DNA from: Fictibacillus fluitans
GTDB taxonomy: Bacteria; Bacillota; Bacilli; Bacillales; Fictibacillaceae
Length of the DNA stretch: 64,000 nucleotides
NCBI RefSeq assembly: GCF_030418125.1
Contig: NZ_JAUHTR010000013.1
Coordinates: 1 to 64,000 of the forward strand
Direction: 5' to 3'
A model generated the notes under the pieces. It ran no database searches. It was given only the letters and a program-made list of their open reading frames with translations, and had not been told where the DNA came from. Below, piece after piece: positions 31,879-40,546 of the stretch. The position numbers were made by a program, and so were the translations under genes. Each line of letters begins with the position of its first letter. Positions within the stretch are counted from its first letter, which is position 1.

Positions 31879-31906
31879 ATTATAACATTCGTTGGCTCTT
31901 TGTCTA
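31879..31906 (-). promoter_or_regulatory. Main sigma-A promoter of the eut operon
   Basis: On the minus strand TAGACA (31901-31906) and TATAAT (31879-31884) are 16 bases apart. Transcription would start around 31872, just ahead of the ANTAR-type hairpin. Confidence 0.7.
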
Positions 31907-32032
31907 CCGTTTCTTCTTTTCTGGATTATGAAGTATTCAAGTCTTTGATTACAAGTAGTCTTATAGACTTCTTTTGTTACTAGCTTCTGCCGGTTTACGG
32001 TCTTAACCTATAGCCTGTGTGGGCACACAGCA

Positions 32033-32063
32033 AAACCCCTGAAGCTCTCAGCTTCAGGGGTTT
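32033..32063 (-). terminator. Terminator of the GNAT/membrane-protein unit
   Basis: AAACCCCTGAAGC and GCTTCAGGGGTTT form a perfect stem that overlaps the stop codon of the small membrane-protein gene. The 130 bases between it and the eut promoter show nothing else. Confidence 0.85.
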
Positions 32064-32289
32064 ACTTATTGGTTCCGATCAATTTTTCAGACAGAAAAAA
32101 GGCAAGCGTAGCGATCAATAACGTTCCAATCACAAAAGAGATCCGGCCGAACACTTGATATCCTACGGTTTTGCCCTGATCCATCATGTCCGGTGAGTAA
32201 CCCGCGGTCAAAAACAAGCCGGATACCAGCTGCAGTATGATATACCCGGTCAGAAATAATCCTATAAATATCAAGAATCTTTTCATCAT
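32062..32289 (-). CDS. Small membrane protein with two helices
   Basis: The 75-aa product has a first membrane segment at residues 5-27 (FLIFIGLFLTGYIILQLVSGLFL) and a second at about 48-66 (VFGRISFVIGTLLIATLAFFL). A polar loop with SPDMMDQGKTVGY lies between them. The family is not recognised. It begins nine bases after the acetyltransferase gene, so the two are co-transcribed. Confidence 0.65.
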   Translation of the reverse strand: MMKRFLIFIGLFLTGYIILQLVSGLFLTAGYSPDMMDQGKTVGYQVFGRISFVIGTLLIATLAFFLSEKLIGTNK

Positions 32290-32298
32290 ACCCCTCCT

Positions 32299-32844
32299 TT
32301 ATTCAAGTTCGCCTCTTAATAGAGAATACATATACAAGTCATCAAACTTACCACACGTAAATTCATAGTGCCTGAGCAGCCCTTCCCTTTGAAACCCTTT
32401 CCTCTCAATTAACTTTTGCGAGGCGGTATTTTCAGGTTCAATGAGCGCTTCAATCCGTTCCAGGTTAAGCTCCTGAAAACCATAGTTCACAACAGCATCC
32501 AGTGCTTCGCCTGCAATCCCTTTTCCCCAAAACTTCTTGCTTAATTCAAATCCGACTTCAGAACGGCGATGCCTGGGATGTTTGTTCAGAAAACCGCAGC
32601 TGCCAATCACCTTATTCACGCCTTTTAACGTGATCCCCCAGCGCATTCCCGTTCCTTCCCGGAATATTTCATCATACCATCTGATTTCGGTTTCCGTTTC
32701 TTTCGGAGTTTGATAGGGTTCCAGCCCCATATAACGCATAACGTCCGTATCGGACAAATAGAGGAACATATCTTTTGTATCAGCCCTGGTTACTTTTCGT
32801 AATATTAATCGATCTGTTTCAATTACTGGAAACTCTTTTTGCAT
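32299..32844 (-). CDS. GNAT-family N-acetyltransferase (RimJ/RimL type)
   Basis: The 181-aa protein has the GNAT fold of the RimJ/RimL group. It opens with IETDRLILRKVTRADTKDMF, then has FLNKHPRHRRSEVGFELSKKFWGKGIAGEALDAVV, which includes the acetyl-CoA binding segment, and LERIEALIEPENTASQKLIERKGFQREG. These enzymes acetylate protein N-termini or small amines, and the substrate cannot be read from the sequence. It follows the DeoR regulator gene by 12 bases, so it may share its transcript. Confidence 0.88.
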   Translation of the reverse strand: MQKEFPVIETDRLILRKVTRADTKDMFLYLSDTDVMRYMGLEPYQTPKETETEIRWYDEIFREGTGMRWGITLKGVNKVIGSCGFLNKHPRHRRSEVGFELSKKFWGKGIAGEALDAVVNYGFQELNLERIEALIEPENTASQKLIERKGFQREGLLRHYEFTCGKFDDLYMYSLLRGELE

Positions 32845-32856
32845 CTTCTGCCTCCA

Positions 32857-33615
32857 CTACACGGTGCTTAATTTAATACTTTTTTCCTTTAACGCTTCCT
32901 CTATAGAAGGATCCAGATCGCTGTTGGAAATAACCGAATCAATCTGATTCATTGAGGCGATGTGGGCGAACGCCCGGATACCGAATTTACTGGCATCCGC
33001 CAGGAGGATGGTTCGGTCTGCAATCTCGATCATTCGTTTTTTAACCAGTGCCTGAAACTCGTTGCTGTCGGTTAGTCCCCGTTCTACATGTACTCCCTTG
33101 CAGGAAAGAAAGGCTTTATTGACATGATAAGCACTTAGGGAACGCTCAGCGAGCGGGCCAACATAGGAAAGAGATTGCGGCACAAGCAGCCCGCCAGTGG
33201 ATATGACACGGATCTGTTCTTTTTTGCTGAGCTCCACTGCTACTTTGATGGAGTTGGTCAATACGGTAAGCCGCATATCCGGCAGTTCCTTCGCCATATA
33301 CCAGGCTGTTGTGCTGGCATCAAGAGCGATTTGGTCTCCCGGTTCAATCAATTTGACCGCTTCACTCGCGATCCTTTGTTTTTCCCGGGAATGGATAATT
33401 TCCCGTTCCTGATAAGAAACCTCCGATTGTTCTTTTTCAATGGAGACGGCTCCCCCATGGCTTCGGCGAAGGAGATGTTCCTTTTCCAGTTTCTCCAGGT
33501 CTCTTCTGATCGTTTCCTCTGTCACAGAGAAAAGCTTACTAAGCTCATTCACCCTGATGCTCATTCGTTCGTTCACCAATTGCACGAGCTTTCGCTGCCG
33601 TTCGGCTACAAGCAT
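32857..33615 (-). CDS. rhaR: DeoR-family repressor, probably RhaR
   Basis: The 252-aa protein has an N-terminal DeoR winged helix (AERQRKLVQLVNERMSIRVNELSKLFSVTEETIRRDLEKLEKEHLLRRSHGGA) and a C-terminal sugar-phosphate sensing domain (ALDASTTAWYMAKELP, VLTNS, GVHVERGLTDSN). In B. subtilis the rhamnose operon is controlled by the DeoR-type YulB (RhaR), and this gene lies at the edge of the rhamnose region. A run of AACAAAAATAAAAC-like repeats lies in front of it and in front of rhaEW. The start is at 33615. The naming rests on context. Confidence 0.75.
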   Translation of the reverse strand: MLVAERQRKLVQLVNERMSIRVNELSKLFSVTEETIRRDLEKLEKEHLLRRSHGGAVSIEKEQSEVSYQEREIIHSREKQRIASEAVKLIEPGDQIALDASTTAWYMAKELPDMRLTVLTNSIKVAVELSKKEQIRVISTGGLLVPQSLSYVGPLAERSLSAYHVNKAFLSCKGVHVERGLTDSNEFQALVKKRMIEIADRTILLADASKFGIRAFAHIASMNQIDSVISNSDLDPSIEEALKEKSIKLSTV

Positions 33616-33637
33616 AGTCTGCACCCACTTTATCCGT

Positions 33638-33662
33638 GTTTTATTTTTGTTGTTTTGTTTTT
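33638..33662 (-). promoter_or_regulatory. Candidate RhaR operator before its own gene
   Basis: The minus strand reads AAACAAAACAACAAAAAT and AAAAC, similar to the AAACAAAAATAAAC repeats upstream of rhaEW at 42640-42730. A TATACT box lies just upstream, so binding here would block transcription of the regulator. Confidence 0.5.
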
Positions 33663-33718
33663 GATTACACTTGTTTATCACATGGTAAGTATAACATATT
33701 TTTGGAAATCAAAAAAAT

Positions 33719-33746
33719 CTTGCAGACACGTGCTGTGTCTGCAAGT
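33719..33746 (-). terminator. Terminator after the aldo/keto reductase
   Basis: On the minus strand CTTGCAGACAC pairs with GTGTCTGCAAG and is followed by ATTTTTTT. It closes the rhaB-to-reductase unit before rhaR. Confidence 0.85.
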
Positions 33747-33754
33747 TTAAAGGA

Positions 33755-34771
33755 TCATTCTCTCCCTCTGGACCTCTGATCGATGGCATCCTGATCATAG
33801 GGATAACTGACCGGCATTTGGCTTGCCCTGTTCAGCTTTTCAAAGGACTCCGGCTTCAGTGACCAGCCGGCACTTCCAAGGTTGTTTTCCAGTTGATCAA
33901 GTGTTCTGGCTCCAATAATGGGAGCAGTTACACCCGGACTTTGAAGAAGCCAGTTAAGCGCTACCTGTGCAGGCGTCTTTTCTTCCGTTTCGGCCACTTC
34001 CAGTAATGCATCAATGATATCCCAAGTAAAATCATTATTGTATCTTGTCCAATTTTCTCCCCAGCCTTGTTCCTCTGCAATTGACACCCTGGAATCCTGA
34101 GGCGGCTGTTCCATTCCTCTTCTGAATTTTCCGCTGAGCCATCCGCCGCGGAGCGGACTCCATGGAATAACCCCCAGTCCTTCCTGAAGACATACATCAA
34201 TCAGTTCCCATTCTGTTGCTCTTGTCAGCAGATTGTATTGCGGCTGCAGGGAGACAAAGGATGCCCAGCCATTGTGTTTACTGATGTCGATTGCTTTTTG
34301 AAGCTGCCAGCCTTTAAAGTTGCTGGCCCCGATGTACCTGACCACGCCTTCTTTCACCAAATCATTCAGCGCGCTCAATGTTTCTTCGAGCGGTGTTCTC
34401 GGGTCCCAGGCATGAACCTGGTAGAGATCGATATAGTCCGTTTTCAACCGGTGCAGACTGTCCTTAATGGCTGACAGGATATGCTTTCTGCTCAGCCCAA
34501 TATCATTAGCCTGATCCCCCATGGAGAAACGAACTTTTGTTGCAAGCACAAAATCATCGCGTTTTTGTTTCGCCAGCCATGAGCCGACGATTTCTTCCGA
34601 ACGGCCTTGGCTGTATACATTGGCAGTATCGATAAAGTTTCCGCCCTGTTCTTTAAAGCGGTCCAGTATACGATAGCTGTCTTCCTGGTTGGTTTCCCTG
34701 CCCAGTGTCATGGTTCCTAAACAAAGCTCACTTACTCTAAGACCTGTTTTTCCCAAATAACGATAATCCAA
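33755..34771 (-). CDS. Aldo/keto reductase of the rhamnose region
   Basis: The 338-aa NADPH-dependent reductase is a TIM barrel with the catalytic tetrad in expected places: Asp and Tyr in [17 protein letters not shown], Lys in VLATKVRF, and His in [14 protein letters not shown]. The cofactor segment is [19 protein letters not shown]. It lies 145 bases after the MFS porter gene in the rhamnose region. It could reduce lactaldehyde or rhamnose-derived aldehydes, but this is only suggested by context. Confidence 0.88.
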   Translation of the reverse strand: MDYRYLGKTGLRVSELCLGTMTLGRETNQEDSYRILDRFKEQGGNFIDTANVYSQGRSEEIVGSWLAKQKRDDFVLATKVRFSMGDQANDIGLSRKHILSAIKDSLHRLKTDYIDLYQVHAWDPRTPLEETLSALNDLVKEGVVRYIGASNFKGWQLQKAIDISKHNGWASFVSLQPQYNLLTRATEWELIDVCLQEGLGVIPWSPLRGGWLSGKFRRGMEQPPQDSRVSIAEEQGWGENWTRYNNDFTWDIIDALLEVAETEEKTPAQVALNWLLQSPGVTAPIIGARTLDQLENNLGSAGWSLKPESFEKLNRASQMPVSYPYDQDAIDQRSRGRE

Positions 34772-34879
34772 TGTGCCTCGCTCCTTTTAGAAAAATATCA
34801 ACCTCTTTTTAAAAAATTTCCATCTCCGTAATCTTACAGAATATTTCACCAAATGAGAAATAAAAGGGCTTACAAAGTT

Positions 34880-34908
34880 TATGGACTTGTCTTGCCGACA
34901 AGTCCATA
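34880..34908 (-). terminator. Hairpin after the MFS porter gene
   Basis: ATGGACTTGTC and GACAAGTCCAT form an 11-bp stem. The following tract is only moderately T-rich, so some transcription may continue into the reductase gene. Confidence 0.6.
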
Positions 34909-34916
34909 GCTGTTCT

Positions 34917-36239
34917 CTAGTTTGCACTTTTAATAATGTTCTCTGGTCCTTTTCTTTTTCCATAACGATCCTCTTCAATTTCTTTAAGGGATTTGCCCAT
35001 TGTTTTGGGTGCGAGGGCAATGCCAATTACCATATGAATCGCGAGGAAAATGATCATCACGATGCCTGCCGCTTTGAATCCAAGTGTGTTCATTAACGTG
35101 GGCAGGATAAATGACCAAACCGCGATGCCTGTCCGGACGATAAAATACATGGTTCCCTGGGCGCTTGCACGATACCGGGTCGGAAATAATTCGCTTGTCC
35201 ACAGTGCATAAAAAGCTTGTGCCCCGATTCCTGCAGCAGATCCCCATAAAAGAACAAAGATAATTAACGTCGGCCAGGTCATCGGCATGAACGTAAGAAT
35301 CAGCCAGGCAATGATGCCCAAGCCTGCCCCGGTTGCAAACATGGCTTTGCGGCTGAAGCTGTCTCCGAATTTCATGAATAAGAAGTAGGTGGTCAGTACA
35401 GTGAATGACCAGAGCACAACCTGCAGCATGTTAGCCTGCCCCGAGCTCAAACCTCCCACATTTTCATAGATATACGGCATAAAGTAACCCATTGCACCTG
35501 CCGTCAAGTTCCAGAACAGGTAAATCCCAATCAGTAAAAACATGGCCTGCCGGTTTACTTTTAATGTAAATAATTCTTTAAATGAACCTTGCTTTTGCTT
35601 ACCAAGTACCCGGTCCTCTTCATCCTGCTGCTTTTGCTCCTCCCACATTTTTGACTCATCGAGTCCCTGCCGGATATACCATGTAATAAAAGCGACAATG
35701 AGCAGATGAGCGAAAATTAGCCGGGAACCAAGAAGTCCCAGCGGTGCTGCAAGAACTGCAAGCAGAAAAGTCAGTGCTGGTCCGAACGACCACGCCAGCT
35801 GTGCGGTTCCCACATGAGCCGCACGCTTGTGCGTCGGCGATTCTTCTGCGATGTAGGTCCATGAAACCGGCACGCCTGCACCAACCGCAATTCCCGTTAT
35901 GACCGTTCCAACGAGCAGCATTGGAAAGTTGAAGGATACTGCGATCAAAAGCACACCAAGCATGTACACCAAAAGGTCGTAGGTAAAGATAAACTTTCGT
36001 CCGAATTTGTCAGTGAGCGGTCCTCCAAGGAGAGCTCCTATAGCCGCTCCAAATGCATTTGCGCTCAGGGCGCTTAACAAGCCGACGCCCATATTGTCAA
36101 TATGAAGATATGCCTGCCATAGTGTCAGACTGCTCGCCGCGGCAATAATGGATCCCGCTTCAATATAATTAGCCATCGCGACCGAAATGGTCGCTTTCCA
36201 TCCGGTTGTCTTTTTTGCCCCAATCATTTGTTTTGCCAT
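34917..36239 (-). CDS. MFS sugar porter, probably for L-rhamnose
   Basis: The 440-aa protein has twelve hydrophobic segments and sugar-porter motifs. The loop 2-3 motif is GGPLTDKFGRKFIFTYDLL, then AVGAGVPVSWTYIAEESPTHKRA, and TSELFPTRYRASAQGTMYFIVR. It directly follows rhaM in the rhamnose operon and is the only transporter there, so import of rhamnose is the likely role. The ATG at 36239 was used. A TTG one codon earlier is possible. Confidence 0.85.
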   Translation of the reverse strand: MAKQMIGAKKTTGWKATISVAMANYIEAGSIIAAASSLTLWQAYLHIDNMGVGLLSALSANAFGAAIGALLGGPLTDKFGRKFIFTYDLLVYMLGVLLIAVSFNFPMLLVGTVITGIAVGAGVPVSWTYIAEESPTHKRAAHVGTAQLAWSFGPALTFLLAVLAAPLGLLGSRLIFAHLLIVAFITWYIRQGLDESKMWEEQKQQDEEDRVLGKQKQGSFKELFTLKVNRQAMFLLIGIYLFWNLTAGAMGYFMPYIYENVGGLSSGQANMLQVVLWSFTVLTTYFLFMKFGDSFSRKAMFATGAGLGIIAWLILTFMPMTWPTLIIFVLLWGSAAGIGAQAFYALWTSELFPTRYRASAQGTMYFIVRTGIAVWSFILPTLMNTLGFKAAGIVMIIFLAIHMVIGIALAPKTMGKSLKEIEEDRYGKRKGPENIIKSAN

Positions 36240-36267
36240 CAAATTCCCCTCGTTTCCTGTTGTATGA

Positions 36268-36582
36268 TCAGGCCATATGAAACACTGGCTTTAAGTCTTT
36301 GGCCACGGGGCTGTCATCCCTGTTCGTTTCCATGACAGGCGCCATGTAGCTCCACCATTTTTGATTAATTTCGGTCGAACTCATTTTTTTCCAAAGCTCT
36401 TCATCTTCAATTTCCACATAGCCAAAGAGCTGGCTTGTTTCTTTATCCAAGAAGATAGAATAGTTCCTTGCGCCGTGTTTATGAAGCTCCTCCACCAGAT
36501 CCGGCCAGATTTCATCATGCCGTTTTTCATACTCTTCATGCTGGTCTTCATACACCTTCATGACAAACCCTTTTCTGATCAC
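36268..36582 (-). CDS. rhaM: L-rhamnose mutarotase RhaM
   Basis: RhaM interconverts alpha- and beta-L-rhamnopyranose so that the isomerase gets its preferred anomer. With a GTG start at 36582, eight bases after GGAGG, the protein is 104 aa, exactly the family size. It begins MIRKGFVMKVYEDQHEEYEK and has the active-site His in HDEIWPDLVEELHKHGARNYSIFL, with KWWSYMAPVMETN near the end. It lies between rhaA and the MFS porter. Confidence 0.93.
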   Translation of the reverse strand: MIRKGFVMKVYEDQHEEYEKRHDEIWPDLVEELHKHGARNYSIFLDKETSQLFGYVEIEDEELWKKMSSTEINQKWWSYMAPVMETNRDDSPVAKDLKPVFHMA

Positions 36583-36633
36583 AGCAAGCCCTCCATCCTG
36601 TAATATCACCGCTTACATTTTTTTAATATCCAT

Positions 36634-37908
36634 TTACCTGACTTCTTGTTTTCCCCGGTGCCCCAATACACCCTGCTCATAGGCTTTTACTTCATCAAGC
36701 CAGGCCTCTTTAACCGGAACGCCATTTTGCTCGCAATAATAATCCCATACTGCACCAAAGGGATACGTTTTGAATTCTTCAATCAATGTCAGACGTTCGG
36801 TATAGTTGCCTTCCTCCTGCAACTGTTTCAAATAATCATTGGGAGTGAGCATGGCATAAAGAAGAGCCTTGATCATATTTCTTGTGCCAATTGTCCAGGC
36901 AGCGACCCTGTTTATGCTTGCATCAAAGAAATCCAAACCGATCATGACCTTATCCAGCGCATCATTGCGAACAATTTCAAGAGCAATCTCCCGGAGCTCG
37001 TCATCGAGTGTTACCACATGGTCACTGTCCCAGCGGACTGGACGGGATACATGAAGAGCCAGATTGTCACTGTACAGAAGCATCGATGATATTTTGTTGG
37101 ATACCGTTTCCGTCGGATGAAAATGACCGGTGTCGAGCAGGCACAGCTTATTATTTTTCAGCGCATAGCCCAGATAAAACTCGTGGGAACCGACGACAAA
37201 GGATTCAGATCCAAGCCCGAACAACTTGCTTTCAATCGCATCCACATTAAAGGCTTCATCAATTGGAGCGGCAAAAATCCGGTCCAGTGAATCCTTCAGC
37301 CTTACACGCGGTGTCATTCTGTCGCTCGGCACATCTTTGTAGCCGTCCGGAATCCAAATATTTGTGAGACAAGGCGTACCAAGCTCCCGCCCAAAGTATT
37401 CACCAATTTTTCGGCTGGCAATGCAATGGTTGATCCAGAATTCCCTGATTTCCGGGTCGGGATGTGACAGAGTCAGGCCGTCTGCGGCTTTTGGATGTGA
37501 AAAAATCGTCGGATTAAAATCGAGTCCCAGTTGATGCTGCCTGGCCCACTCCACCCAGTTTTTAAAATGCTTCGGCTCGAGCTGATCACGTTCTACAATC
37601 TCTCCATCGGTTTCGGCATAAATGGCGTGCAGGTTCACACGGTGTGTTCCCGGAATTAGAGAAAGTGCCTTTTCGAGATCGCTTCTCAATTGTTCAGGCG
37701 TTTCCGCTTTGCCGGGATAATCACCCGTGACGTCAATTCCTCCCGACAGCTCCTGAGCATCCACTTCAAAACCGGCAATGTCATCTCCCTGCCAGCAATG
37801 AATGGAAATCGGAACACGCTTCAGCCCTAAGATGGCTTCATCCACATTGATTCCCCATTTGGCATATGCCTGTTTTGCATACTCATAGCCTTCTTGAATC
37901 ATTGTCAT
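36634..37908 (-). CDS. rhaA: L-rhamnose isomerase RhaA
   Basis: RhaA converts L-rhamnose to L-rhamnulose. The 424-aa TIM-barrel metalloenzyme has [13 protein letters not shown] near the N-terminus, then [47 protein letters not shown] and [19 protein letters not shown], where the Asp and His residues bind Mn2+. Its ATG overlaps the end of rhaB by four bases, so the two are translated together. Confidence 0.95.
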   Translation of the reverse strand: MTMIQEGYEYAKQAYAKWGINVDEAILGLKRVPISIHCWQGDDIAGFEVDAQELSGGIDVTGDYPGKAETPEQLRSDLEKALSLIPGTHRVNLHAIYAETDGEIVERDQLEPKHFKNWVEWARQHQLGLDFNPTIFSHPKAADGLTLSHPDPEIREFWINHCIASRKIGEYFGRELGTPCLTNIWIPDGYKDVPSDRMTPRVRLKDSLDRIFAAPIDEAFNVDAIESKLFGLGSESFVVGSHEFYLGYALKNNKLCLLDTGHFHPTETVSNKISSMLLYSDNLALHVSRPVRWDSDHVVTLDDELREIALEIVRNDALDKVMIGLDFFDASINRVAAWTIGTRNMIKALLYAMLTPNDYLKQLQEEGNYTERLTLIEEFKTYPFGAVWDYYCEQNGVPVKEAWLDEVKAYEQGVLGHRGKQEVR

Positions 37909-39347
37909 TTCACAGCACTCCTTTGCATGATGGGTATTTGTCCGTTTTCCGGCTGATATTTTTTTACTTCAAATGATTGATAAATGATTTTTCTTACTTC
38001 TTTTATATCCTTCACTTCACCAAGGGCCATCAATTGCACCGCCAAGTTTCCGATAGCTGTAGCTTCCACCGGCCCGGCATACACGTCCTTGCCTGTTACA
38101 TTGGCGATCAGCTGATTGAGCTTTTCGTTCTGACAGCCGCCGCCAATCACATTGATCTGGCTAAACTCTTTTTCGAAAATATGCTCAATCTGTTCCACTG
38201 CTTCCTTATAGCTGACTGCTAAACTATCAAAAACACATCTCGCTACTTCACCAGGTGTTAAGGGTATCGTTTGCCCCGTTTCACGGCAGTAATCCTGAAT
38301 TTCTTCAATCATATTTACCGGCTTTAAAAACCGGTCATCATTCACATCGACCATTGCCTGGAAGGGCAGTTCCTCCTGTGCCAGGCATGCCAGTTCAGCA
38401 AACGTAAATTCATCCTGGTAATTTCTTTTGACCTCCTGAATCATCCAGAGTCCCATAATATTTTTCAAGAAGCGAAATTGATGATCCATGCCGCCTTCAT
38501 TGGTGAAATTGTAGTCCAGCGCTTTTGTCACACAAATCGGAAACGGGTTTTCAACACCAATCAATGACCATGTCCCAGAACTGATATAAATGGCATCTTC
38601 CTGAACAGGTGCTGAAATGACAGCTGAACCGGTATCATGGGTAGCCGGCAATATAACCTTTATGTCCATTCCAAACTCTGCCGCAAGCTCTTTCCTGAGC
38701 GGCCCAAGCACCGTCTTTGGCATTTTGATCTCATGGAACATCTCCTTTTTAATGCTCAGAACATCCATAAGGGAGTCATCCCATTTTTTCGTAAAAGCAT
38801 TAACCAGCTGGGTTGAGCTTGCATTGGTATATTCACTGGCTTTCACACCTGCCAGAAGGAAGTTAAAGTACTCGGGTATCAATAAAAACGATTCCGCTTT
38901 TTTCAGTACTTCAGGGCAATTTTGCTGAAGGGAATACAGCTGGTAAATGGTATTAAACTTTTGAAACTGAATCCCCGTTTCCAGGTAAAGCCTTTCCTTT
39001 GAGAAAATCTCAAACACTTTTTCCATCATTCCATCTGTTCTTGGATCACGGTAAGACACACAATCCGTTAATAGATTGTCATTTCCATCTAATAGAACAA
39101 AGTCCACAGCCCAAGTATCAATGCCTATGCTTTGGGGCTGAATGTCTTGCTTCTTGCATTTCATAATTCCTGTCTTGATCTCCTGAAACAGCCGGTCTGT
39201 ATCCCAGCAGGAATGCTGCCCCTTTTGAATAATCTTATTTTCAAAGCGGTGCACTTCTGTCAGCTCCAATTTCCCTGCTATTATTGTGCCGGCGATCATC
39301 CTCCCGCTCGATGCACCGATATCGACAGCCAGACAATAGGTGCCCAT
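37905..39347 (-). CDS. rhaB: Rhamnulokinase RhaB
   Basis: RhaB phosphorylates L-rhamnulose at C1 with ATP. The 480-aa FGGY-family kinase starts [16 protein letters not shown], has the substrate region [19 protein letters not shown] and [17 protein letters not shown], then [26 protein letters not shown] and [20 protein letters not shown]. The gene begins the rhaB-A-M-MFS unit with GGAGGTGGAGGA before the ATG. A cre-like site lies just upstream. Confidence 0.95.
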   Translation of the reverse strand: MGTYCLAVDIGASSGRMIAGTIIAGKLELTEVHRFENKIIQKGQHSCWDTDRLFQEIKTGIMKCKKQDIQPQSIGIDTWAVDFVLLDGNDNLLTDCVSYRDPRTDGMMEKVFEIFSKERLYLETGIQFQKFNTIYQLYSLQQNCPEVLKKAESFLLIPEYFNFLLAGVKASEYTNASSTQLVNAFTKKWDDSLMDVLSIKKEMFHEIKMPKTVLGPLRKELAAEFGMDIKVILPATHDTGSAVISAPVQEDAIYISSGTWSLIGVENPFPICVTKALDYNFTNEGGMDHQFRFLKNIMGLWMIQEVKRNYQDEFTFAELACLAQEELPFQAMVDVNDDRFLKPVNMIEEIQDYCRETGQTIPLTPGEVARCVFDSLAVSYKEAVEQIEHIFEKEFSQINVIGGGCQNEKLNQLIANVTGKDVYAGPVEATAIGNLAVQLMALGEVKDIKEVRKIIYQSFEVKKYQPENGQIPIMQRSAVK

Positions 39348-39361
39348 TCCTCCACCTCCGT

Positions 39362-39375
39362 TGAAAGCGTTTTCT
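39362..39375. promoter_or_regulatory. cre-like CcpA site upstream of rhaB
   Basis: TGAAAGCGTTTTCT matches the cre consensus TGWAANCGNTNWCA at 13 of 14 positions. It lies about 15 bases before the rhaB start codon, where bound CcpA would block transcription when preferred sugars are present. Confidence 0.65.
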
Positions 39376-39449
39376 TATTCCTTATGGTACTATCAATAAA
39401 TTCAGAAAATAATATCGTGATTTACCCACTTCTTGTCCTTATTTGCACA

Positions 39450-39489
39450 AAAAAAGAACAGCCCGCATAAATTACTGCGCTGACTGCTC
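39450..39489 (-). terminator. Terminator of the AraC-type regulator gene
   Basis: On the minus strand GAGCAGTC-GCG pairs with GCGGGCTGTTC and is followed by TTTTTTT. The stem overlaps the last codons and stop of the regulator gene. Confidence 0.8.
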
Positions 39490-40437
39490 TCTGAGTTCTT
39501 TTGGTGTATGTCCGAATTTGTCCCTGAAGATCCGGTAAAAGTAACTGACGTTATCATATCCGGTCCTGTCCACAATTTCGGCAATGGAAAGGTCCGTATT
39601 TTCCAGCAGCTGCCTGGCAATTGTCAGCCGCTTTTCCTGAACCAGGCTTTTGAAGGTGCAATTGGTGGCATTCTTGATATGCTTGCTTAGCGAATGATAG
39701 CTTTGGTTCAATTGATGTGCAAGCTCATACAGTGATGCATTTCTGTAATTCTTGTCGATATACTTCATGGTTTCCAGCATAATAAACTGGCGGGAGGAAT
39801 AGACCTCATTTCTCTTCAGCTTGTCGGAATGCTTGATGAGCTCTATCATCAGCAAGCCTATATACAGTTTGATAGAGGAATCCGAAAGCAGGGAAGGATT
39901 TCGGATTTCATCAATGATTCGCCCGATCACTTTTTGAATAATTTCCACCTCAGCTACGGCAAAATAGAGAAAATGTCCGTCCTGGGTATTGTTGTACAAG
40001 CTGTTGATAATGAAGTTGCTGATTCGATTGTCGGTGGATAAAAACGAGAAAATATATTCAAAGAATTGCGGCTGAATAATAAAGTTAATAATAATGTCTT
40101 CTCTTCCGCTTGCTTCGATCTCATGGTCAATATGCTGGTTAAGAAAAAGTAATTCACCCTTCTTCAAGCAAAGCTTCTCTTCACCGACAGTCTGGTGCAG
40201 CTCCCCGTTAAACACATAATTGATTTCAATGTAATTGTGCGTATGCTTTGGAAAATCCACAAACCTGGTATGCTTGCGGACCATAATCATCTTGTCGTGA
40301 TCCAGCAGTTTCTCACTTTCGATTACAAAGCTGCGCTGGCTCGTGTACAGGTCTTTTTTAATTTCTTTTTTTTGCTCGAGGATGGATCGTTCTTCCTCAT
40401 TCAATTCCATAAACTCCTGTAAAAGGTCATTATTCAT
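39472..40437 (-). CDS. AraC-family regulator of the rhamnose region
   Basis: The 321-aa protein has an N-terminal cupin-type sugar-binding domain (KHTRFVDFPKHTHNYIEINYVFNGELHQTVGEEKLCLKKGELLFLNQHIDHEI). The C-terminal DNA-binding domain has two helix-turn-helix units (YELAHQLNQSYHSLSKHIKNATN and IAEIVDRTGYDNVSYFYRIFRDKFGHTPKELRE). It lies between rhaEW and rhaB, so it is likely the rhamnose-responsive activator, acting beside the DeoR repressor. The start at 40437 is fixed by GGAGG eight bases ahead. Confidence 0.88.
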   Translation of the reverse strand: MNNDLLQEFMELNEEERSILEQKKEIKKDLYTSQRSFVIESEKLLDHDKMIMVRKHTRFVDFPKHTHNYIEINYVFNGELHQTVGEEKLCLKKGELLFLNQHIDHEIEASGREDIIINFIIQPQFFEYIFSFLSTDNRISNFIINSLYNNTQDGHFLYFAVAEVEIIQKVIGRIIDEIRNPSLLSDSSIKLYIGLLMIELIKHSDKLKRNEVYSSRQFIMLETMKYIDKNYRNASLYELAHQLNQSYHSLSKHIKNATNCTFKSLVQEKRLTIARQLLENTDLSIAEIVDRTGYDNVSYFYRIFRDKFGHTPKELREQSAQ

Positions 40438-40511
40438 GGCATTATCCTCCTGTACGAACAGCTTGCTTGCTTTAACTATATCACTCCTCGAAACCGTTAT
40501 CATTGAAAAAA

Positions 40512-40537
40512 TGAGCCAGGGCATAATAGCCCTGACC
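40512..40537 (-). terminator. Terminator after rhaEW
   Basis: On the minus strand GTCAGGGC and GCCCTGGC pair around TATTAT and are followed by TCATTTTTTC. Confidence 0.8.
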
Positions 40538-40546
40538 CGTTGTCAC

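Noticed and set aside
31866-32032. Search for a cobalamin riboswitch ahead of the eut operon
   Set aside because: No B12-box or multi-helix leader is present. Only a promoter and the ANTAR-type hairpin/terminator fit.
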